Positions 11,053 to 20,562 are shown, counted from the stretch's first letter. The stretch: DNA of 64,000 nt from Alcaligenaceae bacterium (GCA_013416395.1 JACCEP010000005.1:1-64000), one strand, 5' to 3'. The notes: generated by a model not told the origin, from the letters alone. Numbers and translations: made by a program.

Positions 11053-12405
11053 GTGGATTTTGAACCGTGGTGGCTTATTTTTGTGCCTGTCGTATTTGCA
11101 GCAGGCTGGATTGCAGCGCGTGTAGATGTGCGCCAGATGCTATCCGAAACACGCACATTGCCCAATTCTTACTTCAAAGGTCTTAACTTTCTTCTCAATG
11201 AAGAGCCAGACAGGGCTATTGACGCATTTGTCGAGGTGGCAAAGCTCGATCCCGAGACCACCGAGTTGCACTTTGCTCTGGGCAGCCTGTTTCGTCGGCG
11301 AGGCGAAATGGAACGTGCAATACGGGTGCATCAAAGTTTGGTCTCACGTGCCGACCTGCCACAGGCCGATCGCGAAAGCGCGTTGCACGAGCTGGCACAA
11401 GATTTTCTCAAGGCAGGCATGCTTGATCGCGCCGAACAGACGTTTGAGCAAGTGCTTGATACCCGTTTTGCCATACCAGCGGTGCGCGCGCTCATACGTA
11501 TTTATGAGTCTGAACATGATTGGCCACGTGCCATTGAAGCGGTAAAGCGATTGCGCGCCATGGTTGATGAGCCCGTTCCGCAATTGGCGCATTATCAATG
11601 CGAGCAAGCCGAGGCGGCACTAGGCGCCAATCCTCCCGACCTCACTGCTGCCGACCAGGCACTCGATGCAGCTGATCAAGCTGCCGTCGCGCTGCGTGGC
11701 CAGCCGGAAGGGCAGGCGTCTGAGGCCCGTATCGCCATTTTGCGGGCAAACCTAGCCCGGCTGAGCAACAACCCGGAAGGTGAGCGGGCGCATCTGGCGT
11801 CAGTGCTGACGATCGCTCCTGATTACGCCAGCCTGGTGGTGTCAGACCTGCTCGAAAGCTACCGAAGCCTCGGGCAAGAGGTTGAGGGGCTGAATGTGCT
11901 CAGGGCGCACTATGCCCGTTATCCGGCGCTTGACACATTTAATGTCGTGTTTCGTGAGCTGCGTGCGCAGCAGGGTTTGCAACAGGCCTGGGTATTTGCC
12001 CGCGAGTCCTTGCGAGCCCATCCTACTTTGCTCGGTCTTGATCGTGTGCTTGAAACAGAACTGGCCTCACGCAAAAACGATGAGAAAACACCAGGCATGG
12101 CATCTGAGTCTCAAGCAGACGACCACTCTGAAGCCCAGCCTGAGGCGCTCCAGAGGCAGCATCCAGGGGGCTTACACGCCCTTGCAGAAGGCCAGGCTCA
12201 GGCCCTTGCCATCTTGCCGCCTGCTGAGCTGGCGTTGGATGCCGACCTTAGTCTGCTCAGATCGCTGATTCATAAACATACCCAGCGGCTTGACCGCTAT
12301 GCGTGCCGTGTTTGCGGGTTCGAGGCACGACATTTTTACTGGCAATGCCCAGGCTGCAATTCCTGGGAAACCTACGAACCCCGCAGGCTGGAGGAAATTA
12401 AATGA
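11053..12405 (+). CDS. lapB: LPS assembly protein LapB (TPR plus rubredoxin metal-binding domain)
   Basis: Membrane-anchored regulator that promotes FtsH degradation of LpxC, balancing LPS and phospholipid synthesis. The start is GTG 11053. An N-terminal helix (WWLIFVPVVFAAGWIAARVD) anchors the protein, TPR repeats fill about residues 60-345, and a C-terminal rubredoxin-like knuckle has C418, C421, C432 and C435 (CRVC, CPGC). The protein is 450 aa against 389 in E. coli YciM; the extra length is mainly a low-complexity linker of about 50 residues rich in Glu, Gln, Ser and Ala between the last TPR and the metal knuckle. An ATGA overlap couples it to hldA (12402). Confidence 0.95.
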   Translation: MDFEPWWLIFVPVVFAAGWIAARVDVRQMLSETRTLPNSYFKGLNFLLNEEPDRAIDAFVEVAKLDPETTELHFALGSLFRRRGEMERAIRVHQSLVSRADLPQADRESALHELAQDFLKAGMLDRAEQTFEQVLDTRFAIPAVRALIRIYESEHDWPRAIEAVKRLRAMVDEPVPQLAHYQCEQAEAALGANPPDLTAADQALDAADQAAVALRGQPEGQASEARIAILRANLARLSNNPEGERAHLASVLTIAPDYASLVVSDLLESYRSLGQEVEGLNVLRAHYARYPALDTFNVVFRELRAQQGLQQAWVFARESLRAHPTLLGLDRVLETELASRKNDEKTPGMASESQADDHSEAQPEALQRQHPGGLHALAEGQAQALAILPPAELALDADLSLLRSLIHKHTQRLDRYACRVCGFEARHFYWQCPGCNSWETYEPRRLEEIK

Positions 12406-13343
12406 TGCCATATCCGGCGGAGGCAGTAAGCCGCGTCAAAATACTGGTGGCGGGTGACATTATGCTCGACCGTTATTGGTTTGGTGAGGTCGAGCGTATA
12501 TCGCCCGAAGCGCCCGTGCCTATTGTTAAAGTAATGCGTCGCGAGGATCGCCTTGGCGGTGCCGCCAACGTAGCTCGCAATATTGTGGCGTTGGGCGCAC
12601 AGGCCAGCCTGCTGGGTGTGATCGGTGCCGATGAGGCGGGTGCCCGGGTCCGCGACCTGGCGCGCGAATCTGGCATCAACTCGTGTTTGGTGGCTGACGA
12701 AGATACCCCCACTACGCTCAAAATGCGTGTTCTGGGGCGTCAACAACAGTTGCTGCGACTAGACTTCGAAGAGGGGCCGAGCGAGGCTTGCCTTACCAAG
12801 CTCGACGTTCAGGCCAGACAGCTTATGGCCGATCACGATATGCTGGTATTGTCCGACTACGCCAAAGGCGCGCTGGCAAATGTCGAGTCATTAATAGCGG
12901 CAGCGCGTGAAGCGGGTGTTCCAGTGCTGGTAGACCCTAAAGGTGCTTCGTACCGACGTTATCGGGGTGCAACCCTGATCACGCCCAATCGCATCGAAAT
13001 GCAAGAGGCAGTAGGCCGTTGGCGTGATGAACACGACCTTGAACAGCGTGCGCAGGCTTTGCGGGCAGATCTGGATCTCGATGCCCTGCTGGTAACGCGT
13101 TCAGAGCAGGGCATGACGCTGTTTTCTGACGTAGGTCGTGAGCATGTCGATGCTCACGCGCACGAGGTGTTTGATGTGTCCGGGGCTGGCGATACCGTCT
13201 TGGCGACATTGGCTGTCATGCGTGCTGCAGGCCTTGAGTGGTTTGATGCGATGGGTTGGGCCAACCGTGCTGGCGGCATTGTTGTCGGCAAGCTGGGCAC
13301 CTCTACTGTAACGGCTGCAGAATTGGCAGGAGAAACCACATGA
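12402..13343 (+). CDS. hldA: D-glycero-beta-D-manno-heptose-7-phosphate kinase
   Basis: PfkB/ribokinase-family kinase (313 aa) making heptose 1,7-bisphosphate for the LPS inner core. The segments [24 protein letters not shown] and the PfkB signature with [16 protein letters not shown] (catalytic Asp in GAGD) are present. The protein ends after the kinase domain, so this is HldA (RfaE domain I) without the fused nucleotidyltransferase of E. coli HldE; a separate hldC must be elsewhere. GGAGG at 12391-12395 precedes ATG 12402, which lies within the lapB stop; an in-frame ATG at 12405 is an alternative. The 3' end overlaps hldD by ATGA at 13340. Confidence 0.95.
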   Translation: MMPYPAEAVSRVKILVAGDIMLDRYWFGEVERISPEAPVPIVKVMRREDRLGGAANVARNIVALGAQASLLGVIGADEAGARVRDLARESGINSCLVADEDTPTTLKMRVLGRQQQLLRLDFEEGPSEACLTKLDVQARQLMADHDMLVLSDYAKGALANVESLIAAAREAGVPVLVDPKGASYRRYRGATLITPNRIEMQEAVGRWRDEHDLEQRAQALRADLDLDALLVTRSEQGMTLFSDVGREHVDAHAHEVFDVSGAGDTVLATLAVMRAAGLEWFDAMGWANRAGGIVVGKLGTSTVTAAELAGETT

Positions 13344-14335
13344 TTATCGTAACGGGCGGAGCGGGCTTTATTGGCAGCAACCTGATCAGAGGCCTTAACC
13401 AGCGCGGCTTCACTGATATTCTTGTTGTTGACGACCTCACCGAGGGTGATAAATTCATAAACTTGGTAGACGGCAAAATTGCCGACTACATGCATAAAGA
13501 CGAATTCCGCCAGCGCGTGGCTAAAAGCCAGTTGGGACGGATCGAGGCGGTGTTTCATCAGGGTGCGTGTTCCGACACCACCGAGCGCAATGGGCACTAC
13601 ATGATGGACAACAACTATCGGGTAACGCTCGAGTTGTTCAGGTATTGCCAGGAAATTAAAGCCCCTTTTATTTACGCTTCGTCTGCGGCAGTTTATGGTG
13701 CCGGCCCCGTGTATGTCGAAGACCCGCTCTACGAGTCGCCGCTAAACGTATATGGGTATTCCAAGTTTTTATTTGATCAGGTCATGCGCCGCCATCTTGA
13801 TCAGCTGCGCGCACCGGTTGTGGGTCTGCGGTATTTCAATGTGTATGGGCCGCAAGAGCAGCACAAGGGCCGCATGGCCTCGGTTGCCTTCCATAATATG
13901 AACCAGTTTCAGGCCGAAGGCCACGTAAGGCTGTTTGGCGGTTGGGATGGTTATGACAATGGTGGCCAAATGCGTGACTTCATTTATGTGGACGATGTGG
14001 TCAACGTTAATCTGCATTTTCTGGATCACGCTGAAAAGTCAGGCGTTTTCAACTGTGGTACCGGTCGTGCGCAGCCATTTAACGATGTGGCCAGTTCCGT
14101 GGTCAATGCGCTGCGCAGTCAGCACCACTTGCCCAATCTGTCGTTAAAAGAACAAGTTAACCAGCAACTAATCCGCTACATACCCTTTCCAGATGACCTG
14201 AAAGGCCGTTATCAAAGTCATACGCAGGCTGACCTGACCCAGTTGCGCGATGCGGGGTACGACAAGCCTTTTCGCGACGTGCAGTCTGGCGTCACAGAAT
14301 ATGTGCAAAAGCTGTTGACGCTCGGACGCATTTAA
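13340..14335 (+). CDS. hldD: ADP-L-glycero-D-manno-heptose 6-epimerase
   Basis: Short-chain dehydrogenase-like epimerase that finishes ADP-heptose synthesis for LPS. The 331-aa protein starts [14 protein letters not shown] (NADP Rossmann loop) and has the family-typical segments [28 protein letters not shown] and the catalytic [10 protein letters not shown]. The frame is open to 13256, but ATG 13340 inside the hldA stop gives the exact family N-terminus. lapA, lapB, hldA and hldD are all overlapping or closely spaced, so LPS-level control and heptose synthesis appear to be co-expressed. Degenerate repeats begin right at the 3' end. Confidence 0.97.
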   Translation: MIIVTGGAGFIGSNLIRGLNQRGFTDILVVDDLTEGDKFINLVDGKIADYMHKDEFRQRVAKSQLGRIEAVFHQGACSDTTERNGHYMMDNNYRVTLELFRYCQEIKAPFIYASSAAVYGAGPVYVEDPLYESPLNVYGYSKFLFDQVMRRHLDQLRAPVVGLRYFNVYGPQEQHKGRMASVAFHNMNQFQAEGHVRLFGGWDGYDNGGQMRDFIYVDDVVNVNLHFLDHAEKSGVFNCGTGRAQPFNDVASSVVNALRSQHHLPNLSLKEQVNQQLIRYIPFPDDLKGRYQSHTQADLTQLRDAGYDKPFRDVQSGVTEYVQKLLTLGRI

Positions 14336-14440
14336 ATTCGGTCAATGGCCGCCGAAGCTTGGGTGCAATTAAAGTCATTCAGAGGACGCTCAAGCTTGGG
14401 CATATTTAAAGTCATTCAGACGCTGCTGGTACGTGGGCGC
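14319..14440 (+). repeat. Degenerate tandem repeats starting at the hldD 3' end
   Basis: The two best copies are 14355-14390 and 14392-14424. Both begin AAGCTTGGG, share TTAAAGTCATTCAG and end in GACGCT. The last codons of hldD and its stop (GACGCTCGGACGCATTTAAA, about 14319-14338) resemble the same unit, and a weaker fourth copy (GACGCTGCTGG) follows. No gene is visible in the spacer up to comEA. Confidence 0.6.
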
Positions 14441-14612
14441 ATCCAAAGAGGTTCATTTGCGCATGGATGAAACCATGCGCCCCGGGTATTGTTTTGGGTA
14501 CAGCCGCGCGATGATGACGCTGGGTGAGCCCGGGCAATAATGCCGGCACAGGTGCCGCAGTTGTTGGCCACGGGCAAGCCCGTGTTTTAAGTCAACCGCT
14601 GCGGAGACCTTT

Positions 14613-15245
14613 ATGAACCCGTTTACTCATTCAACGGTCGCGCGCCCACTCGTCGGCGCCGTCGATCCCTTGCCAACTCCCGCTTCCTCAGGCGTTTTAA
14701 GAGCCTCACTGGCATCAAACGCATCAAGTGCATCAACAGCATCAAGTGCATCAACAGCATCTACTGCCTCTACTGCCTCTACTGCATCAACTGCATCAAC
14801 TGCGTCAACTGCGTCAACTGCGTCAGTGGCGCCAAGGACTTCGAGGACATCAAGAACTTCACGTACCCCAGGGGTTTCAAACGCCTCAGGCTCCCGCCGG
14901 CGCTCCGGCGGAAGCCTACCCCACCGTCTCGTCGCGCGCATGGCGCTGGGTATGCTTGCAGGTGCCTCTGGCCATGCGTCGGCGGTTGCCGTTGATGTTA
15001 ATGTGGCCACTCAGAGCCAACTTGTTTCGGTGCGGGGTATTGGCCCTCGCACCGCACAAATAATTATTGACGAGCGGCGTCGTGCTGGTCCATTTGAGTC
15101 ATTCGAAGATTTGTCAGACCGCGTCAAAGGCATAGGCCCAAGCAAAGCGAACAGGTTGCAAGACGCAGGGCTTACGGTGGGCCGACGTTATTTTGTAGTG
15201 CCCGAGCCTGCCGATACCGCGGGCCACGCAAAGAAACACAAGTAG
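14613..15245 (+). CDS. ComEA-like helix-hairpin-helix protein with expanded Ala-Ser-Thr N-terminus
   Basis: The last 85 or so residues form a ComEA-type helix-hairpin-helix domain: DVNVATQSQLVSVRGIGPRT, DERRRAGPFESFEDL and VKGIGPSKANRLQDAG. ComEA proteins bind double-stranded DNA in the periplasm during uptake; short ComEA-like proteins are common in Alcaligenaceae. A signal-like hydrophobic stretch with an AxA end lies unusually far inside, at about residues 104-127. The first 100 residues are low complexity: 14 Ala-Ser-X triplets (residues 31-72), then Arg-Thr-Ser repeats (75-83). GGAG at 14602-14605 supports ATG 14613; an internal ATG at 14940 could give a shorter form close to the normal family length. 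The total is 210 aa. Confidence 0.8.
   Translation: MNPFTHSTVARPLVGAVDPLPTPASSGVLRASLASNASSASTASSASTASTASTASTASTASTASTASTASVAPRTSRTSRTSRTPGVSNASGSRRRSGGSLPHRLVARMALGMLAGASGHASAVAVDVNVATQSQLVSVRGIGPRTAQIIIDERRRAGPFESFEDLSDRVKGIGPSKANRLQDAGLTVGRRYFVVPEPADTAGHAKKHK
14703..14828 (+). repeat. In-frame 9-bp minisatellite in comEA-like gene
   Basis: Fourteen tandem 9-base units of form GCNTCNxxx encode Ala-Ser-X (X is mainly Thr, also Ser, Asn, Leu, Val). Sub-variants are arranged in blocks (GCATCAAGT/GCATCAACA alternating, GCCTCTACT twice, GCATCAACT twice, GCGTCAACT twice), as expected from repeated slippage. The unit length keeps the frame. Confidence 0.95.
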
Positions 15246-15519
15246 CTGGTATCGCGCCAGCCTGTCAAATGCCCTTGTGGTTGGGGGCAGGCTGGTGAGT
15301 TTCAGGCCCGGCAGAAAAAGCGAAATCATCAATCATGCGACAAAATCTGACGCCGCAACTGTGGCGGGTTGGTTAGCGGCGAGGGCTGAGGGCCCAGCAC
15401 TATGGCAGAACTCCCAGCGGCAATTTACACGAGGTGATCCACATAGCCCGCTCCACGCAGGCAACGGTTGAGGGAAGGGAGGATGTTCACATGCTGTGCT
15501 TGGGTGTATCATTTTCAGC

Positions 15520-16428
15520 ATGAAAAAATACCTCACCGTTGAAGACACGATTGGTTCTACCCCGCTTGTAAGGTTGCAGCGCATACCGGGCGAGGCTGGC
15601 GCCGCCCGAGGCAATGTCATTCTTGCCAAGCTCGAGGGTAATAATCCGGCAGGCTCCGTCAAAGACCGGGCTGCGTACTCCATGATTCGCCAGGCAGAAG
15701 CCAGAGGCGATATCAAGCCCGGCGACACACTCATTGAAGCCACCAGCGGCAACACAGGCATTGCCCTGGCCATGGTGGCAGCAGTGCGCGGTTACAAAAT
15801 GGTGCTAATCATGCCTGACAACCTCACGGTTGAACGGCGTGCGGCCATGACGGCTTATGGGGCTGACCTCATCCTCACACCCGCCAGCAAAGGCGGCATG
15901 GAGTACGCCCGTGATCTGGCTCTTTCCATGCAGGCAGAAGGCAAGGGTAAGGTACTCGATCAGTTTGCCAACGAAGACAACCCACGTGCGCACATTGAAA
16001 CCACGGGGCCAGAAATCTGGCAGCAAACAGATGGGCAGATCACCCACTTTGTAAGTGCAATGGGCACCACAGGCACGATTATGGGTGTAAGCAGCTTTCT
16101 GCATGGCAAAAACAGCAGTATTCGTGTTGTGGGTGCACAGCCAGAAGAAGGCTCACAAATCGCCGGCATACGCAAATGGCCTGAGGCTTATCAGCCTTCT
16201 ATTTATCATGCTGACAAGGTTGACGAATTTGAGTTGGTGTCACAGGCACAGGCCGAAGAAATGGCGCGTCGGCTGGCTTCCGAAGAAGGCATATTTGCCG
16301 GCATTTCGTCAGCGGGTGCATTGATCGCCGCGCTACGTGTTGCACAGCGGGTTGAAAACGCCACTATTGTTTTTATTGTGTGCGACCGAGGCGATCGCTA
16401 TTTGTCTACGGGTGTATTTAACGCGTAG
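15520..16428 (+). CDS. cysM: Cysteine synthase B (O-acetylserine sulfhydrylase)
   Basis: PLP beta-family enzyme making cysteine from O-acetylserine and sulfide, or S-sulfocysteine from thiosulfate. The 302-aa protein has the PLP lysine K48 in NNPAGSVKDR, the substrate loop TSGNTGIAL and the phosphate-binding GTTGTIMG. The NNPAGSVKDR form and the length favour CysM over CysK. The start is not certain: ATG 15520 gives the family N-terminus (MKKYLTVEDTIGSTPL) but has no clear Shine-Dalgarno, while an in-frame GTG at 15496 lies 13 bases after GGGAGG. The upstream 270 bases hold only a weak inverted repeat (CCAGCCTG 15257-15264, CAGGCTGG 15288-15295) and no recognisable riboswitch. Confidence 0.93.
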   Translation: MKKYLTVEDTIGSTPLVRLQRIPGEAGAARGNVILAKLEGNNPAGSVKDRAAYSMIRQAEARGDIKPGDTLIEATSGNTGIALAMVAAVRGYKMVLIMPDNLTVERRAAMTAYGADLILTPASKGGMEYARDLALSMQAEGKGKVLDQFANEDNPRAHIETTGPEIWQQTDGQITHFVSAMGTTGTIMGVSSFLHGKNSSIRVVGAQPEEGSQIAGIRKWPEAYQPSIYHADKVDEFELVSQAQAEEMARRLASEEGIFAGISSAGALIAALRVAQRVENATIVFIVCDRGDRYLSTGVFNA

Positions 16429-16557
16429 CCAACGCTTTAGTCTACGCCCTGATATGCAGGTAGGTGCTGGGGCTGTTGCGCTGGTTGTTGTCTGGGGCCG
16501 TGGGTTGGGGTGGGCCTGCAAGAACAAGCCCGTCTAGCCAGTATCTGTTGGGGCGCC

Positions 16558-16599
16558 AAGCCCGGCCATTCATAAGCCAAAATGGTCGGGCTTTATTGC
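16558..16599 (+). terminator. Intrinsic terminator after cysM
   Basis: AAGCCCGGCCATT (16558-16570) pairs with AATGGTCGGGCTT (16581-16593) with one G-U pair, followed by TATT. The T-rich side is on the + strand, so it ends cysM transcription just before the convergent mltB. Confidence 0.8.
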
Positions 16600-16614
16600 G
16601 CCGTCTACAGGGGG

Positions 16615-17841
16615 TTAAGGCCACCCGTATCCCATGCGATCTGCCAGCGTTTTGGCCAGGTCGGCAACGGCCGTTGCGTAAAAGTAGCTACGGTTATAGT
16701 GCGTGATGGCGAAAAAATTGGGCGTGCCCAGCCGGTATTCAACCCGGTTTTGTGATTCATCTGCCAAGTCAACAACCCCTAATTTATGTTGAGTCCAGCT
16801 GTTTTGGGCGGCGCTGGCGTTTGCCGGCAGAATTTGCGCACCTTCTTGCGTCAATTGTGCCCAGCTGAGTGTGGGGTTTAGGCCACCCGTAACCAGTTGA
16901 CCAGCATTGGCTGGCAGCGTGGCCGGCGCAAAAACCGGTAGGCCGGGTTGCCAGCCATGCAGGCGTAAAAACCGTGCCACCGAGGCAATCGCATCTTTTT
17001 TGCTATTGAGCAGGTCAATGTGGCCGTTATTGTCGCCGTCTGCAGCATAGCGCATGAGGCTGCCGGGCATGAACTGAGGCAGGCCCATGGCACCTGCAAA
17101 TGAGCCTGTTGCAGCCCGTGCGTCAAGTATTTGTTCTCGGTCGAGCTGGATTAAATCGGCCAACTGGTTACGAAACAGCTCGCTGCGCTCGGGGCGGGTA
17201 CTGTCGGGGTATCTGAAGCCCAGCGTTGCGAGCGCATCCAGAACCCGGAAGTCACCGGTAATGCGGCCGTAAACGGTTTCGACGCCGATTATGGCCACGA
17301 TTATGGAGGCCGGTACGCCATACTGTTTGGCGGTTGCGTCCAGAAATGCCTGGTTTTCGGTCCAGAATGTCTGCCCTGCATTAATTCGCACCGGTTCTAC
17401 AAACCGATTTTTATAAGTGGTCCAGCTGCGGCGAATGCGCTTGCCTGTGGGTTTCATCAGGCGTGCCGCCGTAGCGTTGTACTGTGCATCCTTCAACAGT
17501 GCTTCAACGTGGTTGAGCGGCACATTGCGCACACGGGACACCTCAAGCGCATAGGCTTGCAGGTTGGGCGACAGCGATCCGTCGAGGTTGTGCAAGGGGC
17601 TGGCGTCAGCGATCGAAATGCCGGCAGCAATAGAGGCGGGCTCTGCAACGGTTTCGAGTACTGCTTGTGGAGCAAGAGCGCTGGCCCGCGGGGTGGCGGC
17701 GCTTGCGGCAACGGTGCTTGTTTTGTTCGCCGTTGCTTGCGCTGGCTGGCTGTTTTGCGCCACCTGCGACTGGTTGGCGGCACAGCCACCGAGCAGCATG
17801 GAGAGAAACACTGCTTGCACTAACTGGACATGTGTGAACAT
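16615..17841 (-). CDS. mltB: Lytic murein transglycosylase B (lipoprotein)
   Basis: Cleaves the MurNAc-GlcNAc bond of peptidoglycan with formation of 1,6-anhydroMurNAc; acts as an outer-membrane lipoprotein facing the periplasm. The 408-aa protein has a signal peptide with lipobox LLGGC (lipidated C20), a flexible Ala/Gln/Ser-rich linker to about residue 85, and the SLT family 3 catalytic domain. The catalytic glutamate is in IIGVETVYGRITG. GAMGLPQFMPGSLMRYA and DGDNNGHIDL follow, as in MltB. It converges with cysM and is divergent from the deacetylase-like gene, with only 11 bases between the two starts. Confidence 0.95.
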   Translation of the reverse strand: MFTHVQLVQAVFLSMLLGGCAANQSQVAQNSQPAQATANKTSTVAASAATPRASALAPQAVLETVAEPASIAAGISIADASPLHNLDGSLSPNLQAYALEVSRVRNVPLNHVEALLKDAQYNATAARLMKPTGKRIRRSWTTYKNRFVEPVRINAGQTFWTENQAFLDATAKQYGVPASIIVAIIGVETVYGRITGDFRVLDALATLGFRYPDSTRPERSELFRNQLADLIQLDREQILDARAATGSFAGAMGLPQFMPGSLMRYAADGDNNGHIDLLNSKKDAIASVARFLRLHGWQPGLPVFAPATLPANAGQLVTGGLNPTLSWAQLTQEGAQILPANASAAQNSWTQHKLGVVDLADESQNRVEYRLGTPNFFAITHYNRSYFYATAVADLAKTLADRMGYGWP

Positions 17842-17852
17842 AATCTTCCCTT

Positions 17853-18776
17853 ATGGAGACTCTCTATATTACCCATCCCTCATGCCGATTGCATGACATG
17901 GGCGACTGGCACCCCGAATGCCCTGGTCGCCTGGACGCTATTAACGATCAACTTGTTGCCAGTGGCATTATGAGCTTTCTTGATGAAGCACAGGCCCGTG
18001 CCGCGACAGATGCTGATCTTCTTCGCGTACATACGGGTGCGCACATTGATTATTTGCGCAGCCATGCACCGTCAGAAAACCACTTTGCCATTGACGCCGA
18101 TACGCTTATGGGGCCGCATACCCTGGAAGCGGCCATGGGCGCCGCAGGAGCGGGGCTGACCGCCGTTGACGCCATCATGGCCGGGACGCATACCAATGCG
18201 TTCTGCGCCGTGCGCCCACCAGGCCACCATGCGCGGCCCGCGCAGGCAATGGGTTTTTGCTTTTTCAACAATGTGGCCGTTGCAGCCGCTTACGCGCTTG
18301 AAAAGTACAATCTGCAGCGTGTGGCCATTATTGACTTCGATGTTCATCACGGCAATGGTACTGAAGATATTTTCGCCGGTGACCCGCGCGTGCTCATGTG
18401 CAGTTTTTTCCAGCAAACACTTTTTCCCTGGTCGTATCAAGACCCGTCAGCCGAAAACATGGTAAACATACCGGTCGATGCTTACACGCGTGGTCCTGAT
18501 TTGCGCATGGTGGTCAGCGACATCTGGATGCCGCGCCTTTACGACTTCCAGCCTGAGTTCGTTTTTATCTCCGCTGGGTTTGATGGCCATCGTGAAGACG
18601 GTATGGGGCAATTAGGTCTTGTCGAAGCTGATTTTGCATGGATCACCGACCAAATCGTCACCTTGGCGCAAAAAACGGCCTCAGGGCGCCTGGTCAGTTT
18701 TCTGGAAGGCGGCTACAACCTGTCAGCGCTTGGTCGCAGCGCGGTGGCCCATATACGGGCTCTGGCTGCAGTGTAA
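17853..18776 (+). CDS. Histone deacetylase family (acetylpolyamine amidohydrolase-like) hydrolase
   Basis: Zinc-dependent amidohydrolase of the arginase/deacetylase fold, 307 aa. Family motifs are RPPGHHA (tandem catalytic His), MGFCFFNNVAVAA, the metal-binding IDFDVHHGNGT, and SAGFDGHREDGMG carrying the second metal Asp. Bacterial members remove acetyl groups from polyamines, acetoin-related substrates or proteins; the true substrate cannot be read here. In several Burkholderiales this gene sits just upstream of etfBA, as it does here (58 bases), which might link it to fatty acid or acyl metabolism, but that is inference. ATG 17853 overlaps the control region of the divergent mltB. Confidence 0.9.
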   Translation: METLYITHPSCRLHDMGDWHPECPGRLDAINDQLVASGIMSFLDEAQARAATDADLLRVHTGAHIDYLRSHAPSENHFAIDADTLMGPHTLEAAMGAAGAGLTAVDAIMAGTHTNAFCAVRPPGHHARPAQAMGFCFFNNVAVAAAYALEKYNLQRVAIIDFDVHHGNGTEDIFAGDPRVLMCSFFQQTLFPWSYQDPSAENMVNIPVDAYTRGPDLRMVVSDIWMPRLYDFQPEFVFISAGFDGHREDGMGQLGLVEADFAWITDQIVTLAQKTASGRLVSFLEGGYNLSALGRSAVAHIRALAAV

Positions 18777-18834
18777 AATCGAAAGGTTTTGTTTTTTTTA
18801 GCTTGTTTTATATATCCCCCCTGGAGGAAACTCA

Positions 18835-19584
18835 ATGAAGGTCTTGGTACCTGTCAAGCGCGTTGTTGATTACAACGTCAAAGTGCGCGTTAAGTCTGAT
18901 CAGACTGGCGTAGACATCGCCAACGTCAAAATGTCGATGAACCCATTCGACGAAATTGCCGTTGAAGAGGCAACACGCCTGAAAGAAAAAGGTGTCGCTA
19001 CTGAAGTTATCGCCGTGTCGTGCGGCGTGGCTCAAAGCCAGGAAACCCTGCGTACGGCCATGGCCATTGGGGCAGACCGTGCTGCGCTGGTTCAAACTGA
19101 TGTCGAGTTGCAGCCGCTGGCTGTGGCAAAGCTTTTGAAAGCGATTGTTGATAAAGAGCAGCCTCAGCTGGTCATTCTCGGCAAACAGGCTATCGATGAT
19201 GACGCCAACCAGACCGGGCAAATGCTAGCTGCATTGCTGGGGTGGTCGCAGGCTACATTTGCCAGTAAAGTCGAAGTTTCCGGTGATACCGCAACCGTAA
19301 CGCGTGAAATTGACGGTGGCCTCGAAACCCTGTCGCTCAAATTGCCCGCGATTATTACGACCGACTTGCGCCTGAACGAGCCCCGCTATGTCACTTTGCC
19401 CAACATCATGAAGGCAAAGAAAAAGCAGCTCGACGTGTTCACGCCTGAAGACCTCGGCGTTGATGTTACTCCTCGCCTTAAAACACTCAAGGTTGCAGAG
19501 CCACCTGCGCGTTCGGCAGGCATTGTTGTGCCCGATGTGGCAACGTTGGTAGAGAAACTCAAGAACGAAGCGAAGGTGATCTAA
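18835..19584 (+). CDS. etfB: Electron transfer flavoprotein beta subunit
   Basis: Small AMP-binding subunit (249 aa) of the soluble ETF heterodimer, which takes electrons from acyl-CoA dehydrogenases and passes them to ETF:ubiquinone oxidoreductase. The N-terminus [19 protein letters not shown], the segment [11 protein letters not shown] and the ETF-beta signature around [16 protein letters not shown] are typical. GGAGG precedes ATG 18835, and an AT-rich stretch with long T runs lies upstream (18785-18815), fitting a promoter. The stop is directly followed by the etfA ATG with no spacer. Confidence 0.97.
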   Translation: MKVLVPVKRVVDYNVKVRVKSDQTGVDIANVKMSMNPFDEIAVEEATRLKEKGVATEVIAVSCGVAQSQETLRTAMAIGADRAALVQTDVELQPLAVAKLLKAIVDKEQPQLVILGKQAIDDDANQTGQMLAALLGWSQATFASKVEVSGDTATVTREIDGGLETLSLKLPAIITTDLRLNEPRYVTLPNIMKAKKKQLDVFTPEDLGVDVTPRLKTLKVAEPPARSAGIVVPDVATLVEKLKNEAKVI

Positions 19585-20514
19585 ATGACAATTCTGGTAA
19601 TTGCCGAACACGATAATGCCCAGCTCAAGGGTGCTACGCTTAATACCGTTGCGGCCGCCCAGAAAATCGGTGGCGATGTACATGTACTCGTTGCTGGCAG
19701 TGGTGCGCAGGCTGTTGCAGACCAGGCGGCCAAGGCTGCTGGTGTCAGCAAAGTATTGCTGGCCGACGCGCCTTATCTGGCTGAAGGGCTTGCTGAAAAC
19801 GTTGCTGACCAGGTGCTGGCCGTGGCCAAAGACTACAGCCACATTCTGTTTGCATCGACGGCATCGGGAAAAAATATTGCTCCCCGCGTTGCCGCTCTGC
19901 TTGATGTCGCACAAATTTCCGACATTATCGCTGTAGAGTCTGCTGACACGTTCCAGCGCCCCATCTATGCTGGCAACGCCATTGCGACGGTGCAGTCGGC
20001 TGATGCAGTTAAAGTTCTCACCGTGCGCACCACAGCATTTGATGCCTTGTCCGCTGAAGGTGGCAGCGCTGCCGTTGAAACGCTGACTGCGGCGGCTGAT
20101 GCCGGGCTGTCTTCGTTTGTAGGCCGTGAGGTCGCCAAGAGCGATCGTCCTGAGCTGGCTGGCGCGGCAGTGGTGGTGTCTGGCGGTCGTGGCCTGGGTA
20201 GCGCCGAAAACTTCAAAATGCTCGAACCATTGGCTGACAAGCTGGGTGCAGCGCTTGGGGCTTCGCGCGCAGCCGTTGATGCGGGTTATGCACCCAACGA
20301 CTGGCAAGTTGGTCAAACAGGCAAAATCGTTGCGCCGCAGCTTTACGTGGCTATCGGTATTTCTGGTGCCATTCAGCATCTGGCCGGCATGAAAGACTCC
20401 AAGGTCATTGTGGCCATTAACAAAGACGCTGAAGCACCCATTTTTGGCGTGGCCGACTATGGGCTGGTTGCAGATCTTTTCCAGGCTGTTCCAGAGCTGG
20501 TTGAGTTGCTGTAA
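19585..20514 (+). CDS. etfA: Electron transfer flavoprotein alpha subunit
   Basis: FAD-binding partner of EtfB (309 aa). The C-terminal FAD domain has [14 protein letters not shown], the [20 protein letters not shown] segment and the family signature [19 protein letters not shown]. The ATG at 19585 abuts the etfB stop codon, so the two subunits are probably made in equal amounts by coupling. A strong terminator lies at 20563-20604. The acyl-CoA dehydrogenase that follows is a plausible electron donor to this ETF. Confidence 0.98.
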   Translation: MTILVIAEHDNAQLKGATLNTVAAAQKIGGDVHVLVAGSGAQAVADQAAKAAGVSKVLLADAPYLAEGLAENVADQVLAVAKDYSHILFASTASGKNIAPRVAALLDVAQISDIIAVESADTFQRPIYAGNAIATVQSADAVKVLTVRTTAFDALSAEGGSAAVETLTAAADAGLSSFVGREVAKSDRPELAGAAVVVSGGRGLGSAENFKMLEPLADKLGAALGASRAAVDAGYAPNDWQVGQTGKIVAPQLYVAIGISGAIQHLAGMKDSKVIVAINKDAEAPIFGVADYGLVADLFQAVPELVELL

Positions 20515-20562
20515 TACTGGCGTCGGGCTATCTGCCAGTCTTAAAGGCTGATGGCTCCGTCC

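Noticed and set aside
14703-14828. Repeat array considered as CRISPR
   Set aside because: Units are only 9 bases, contiguous without spacers, and in coding frame; it is a minisatellite.
15491-15493. ATG near the cysM start
   Set aside because: It is out of frame with cysM; ATG 15520 or GTG 15496 are the in-frame options.
15246-15519. Riboswitch or T-box before cysM
   Set aside because: Only a weak 8-base inverted repeat is present; no T-box, SAM or cobalamin elements could be recognised.
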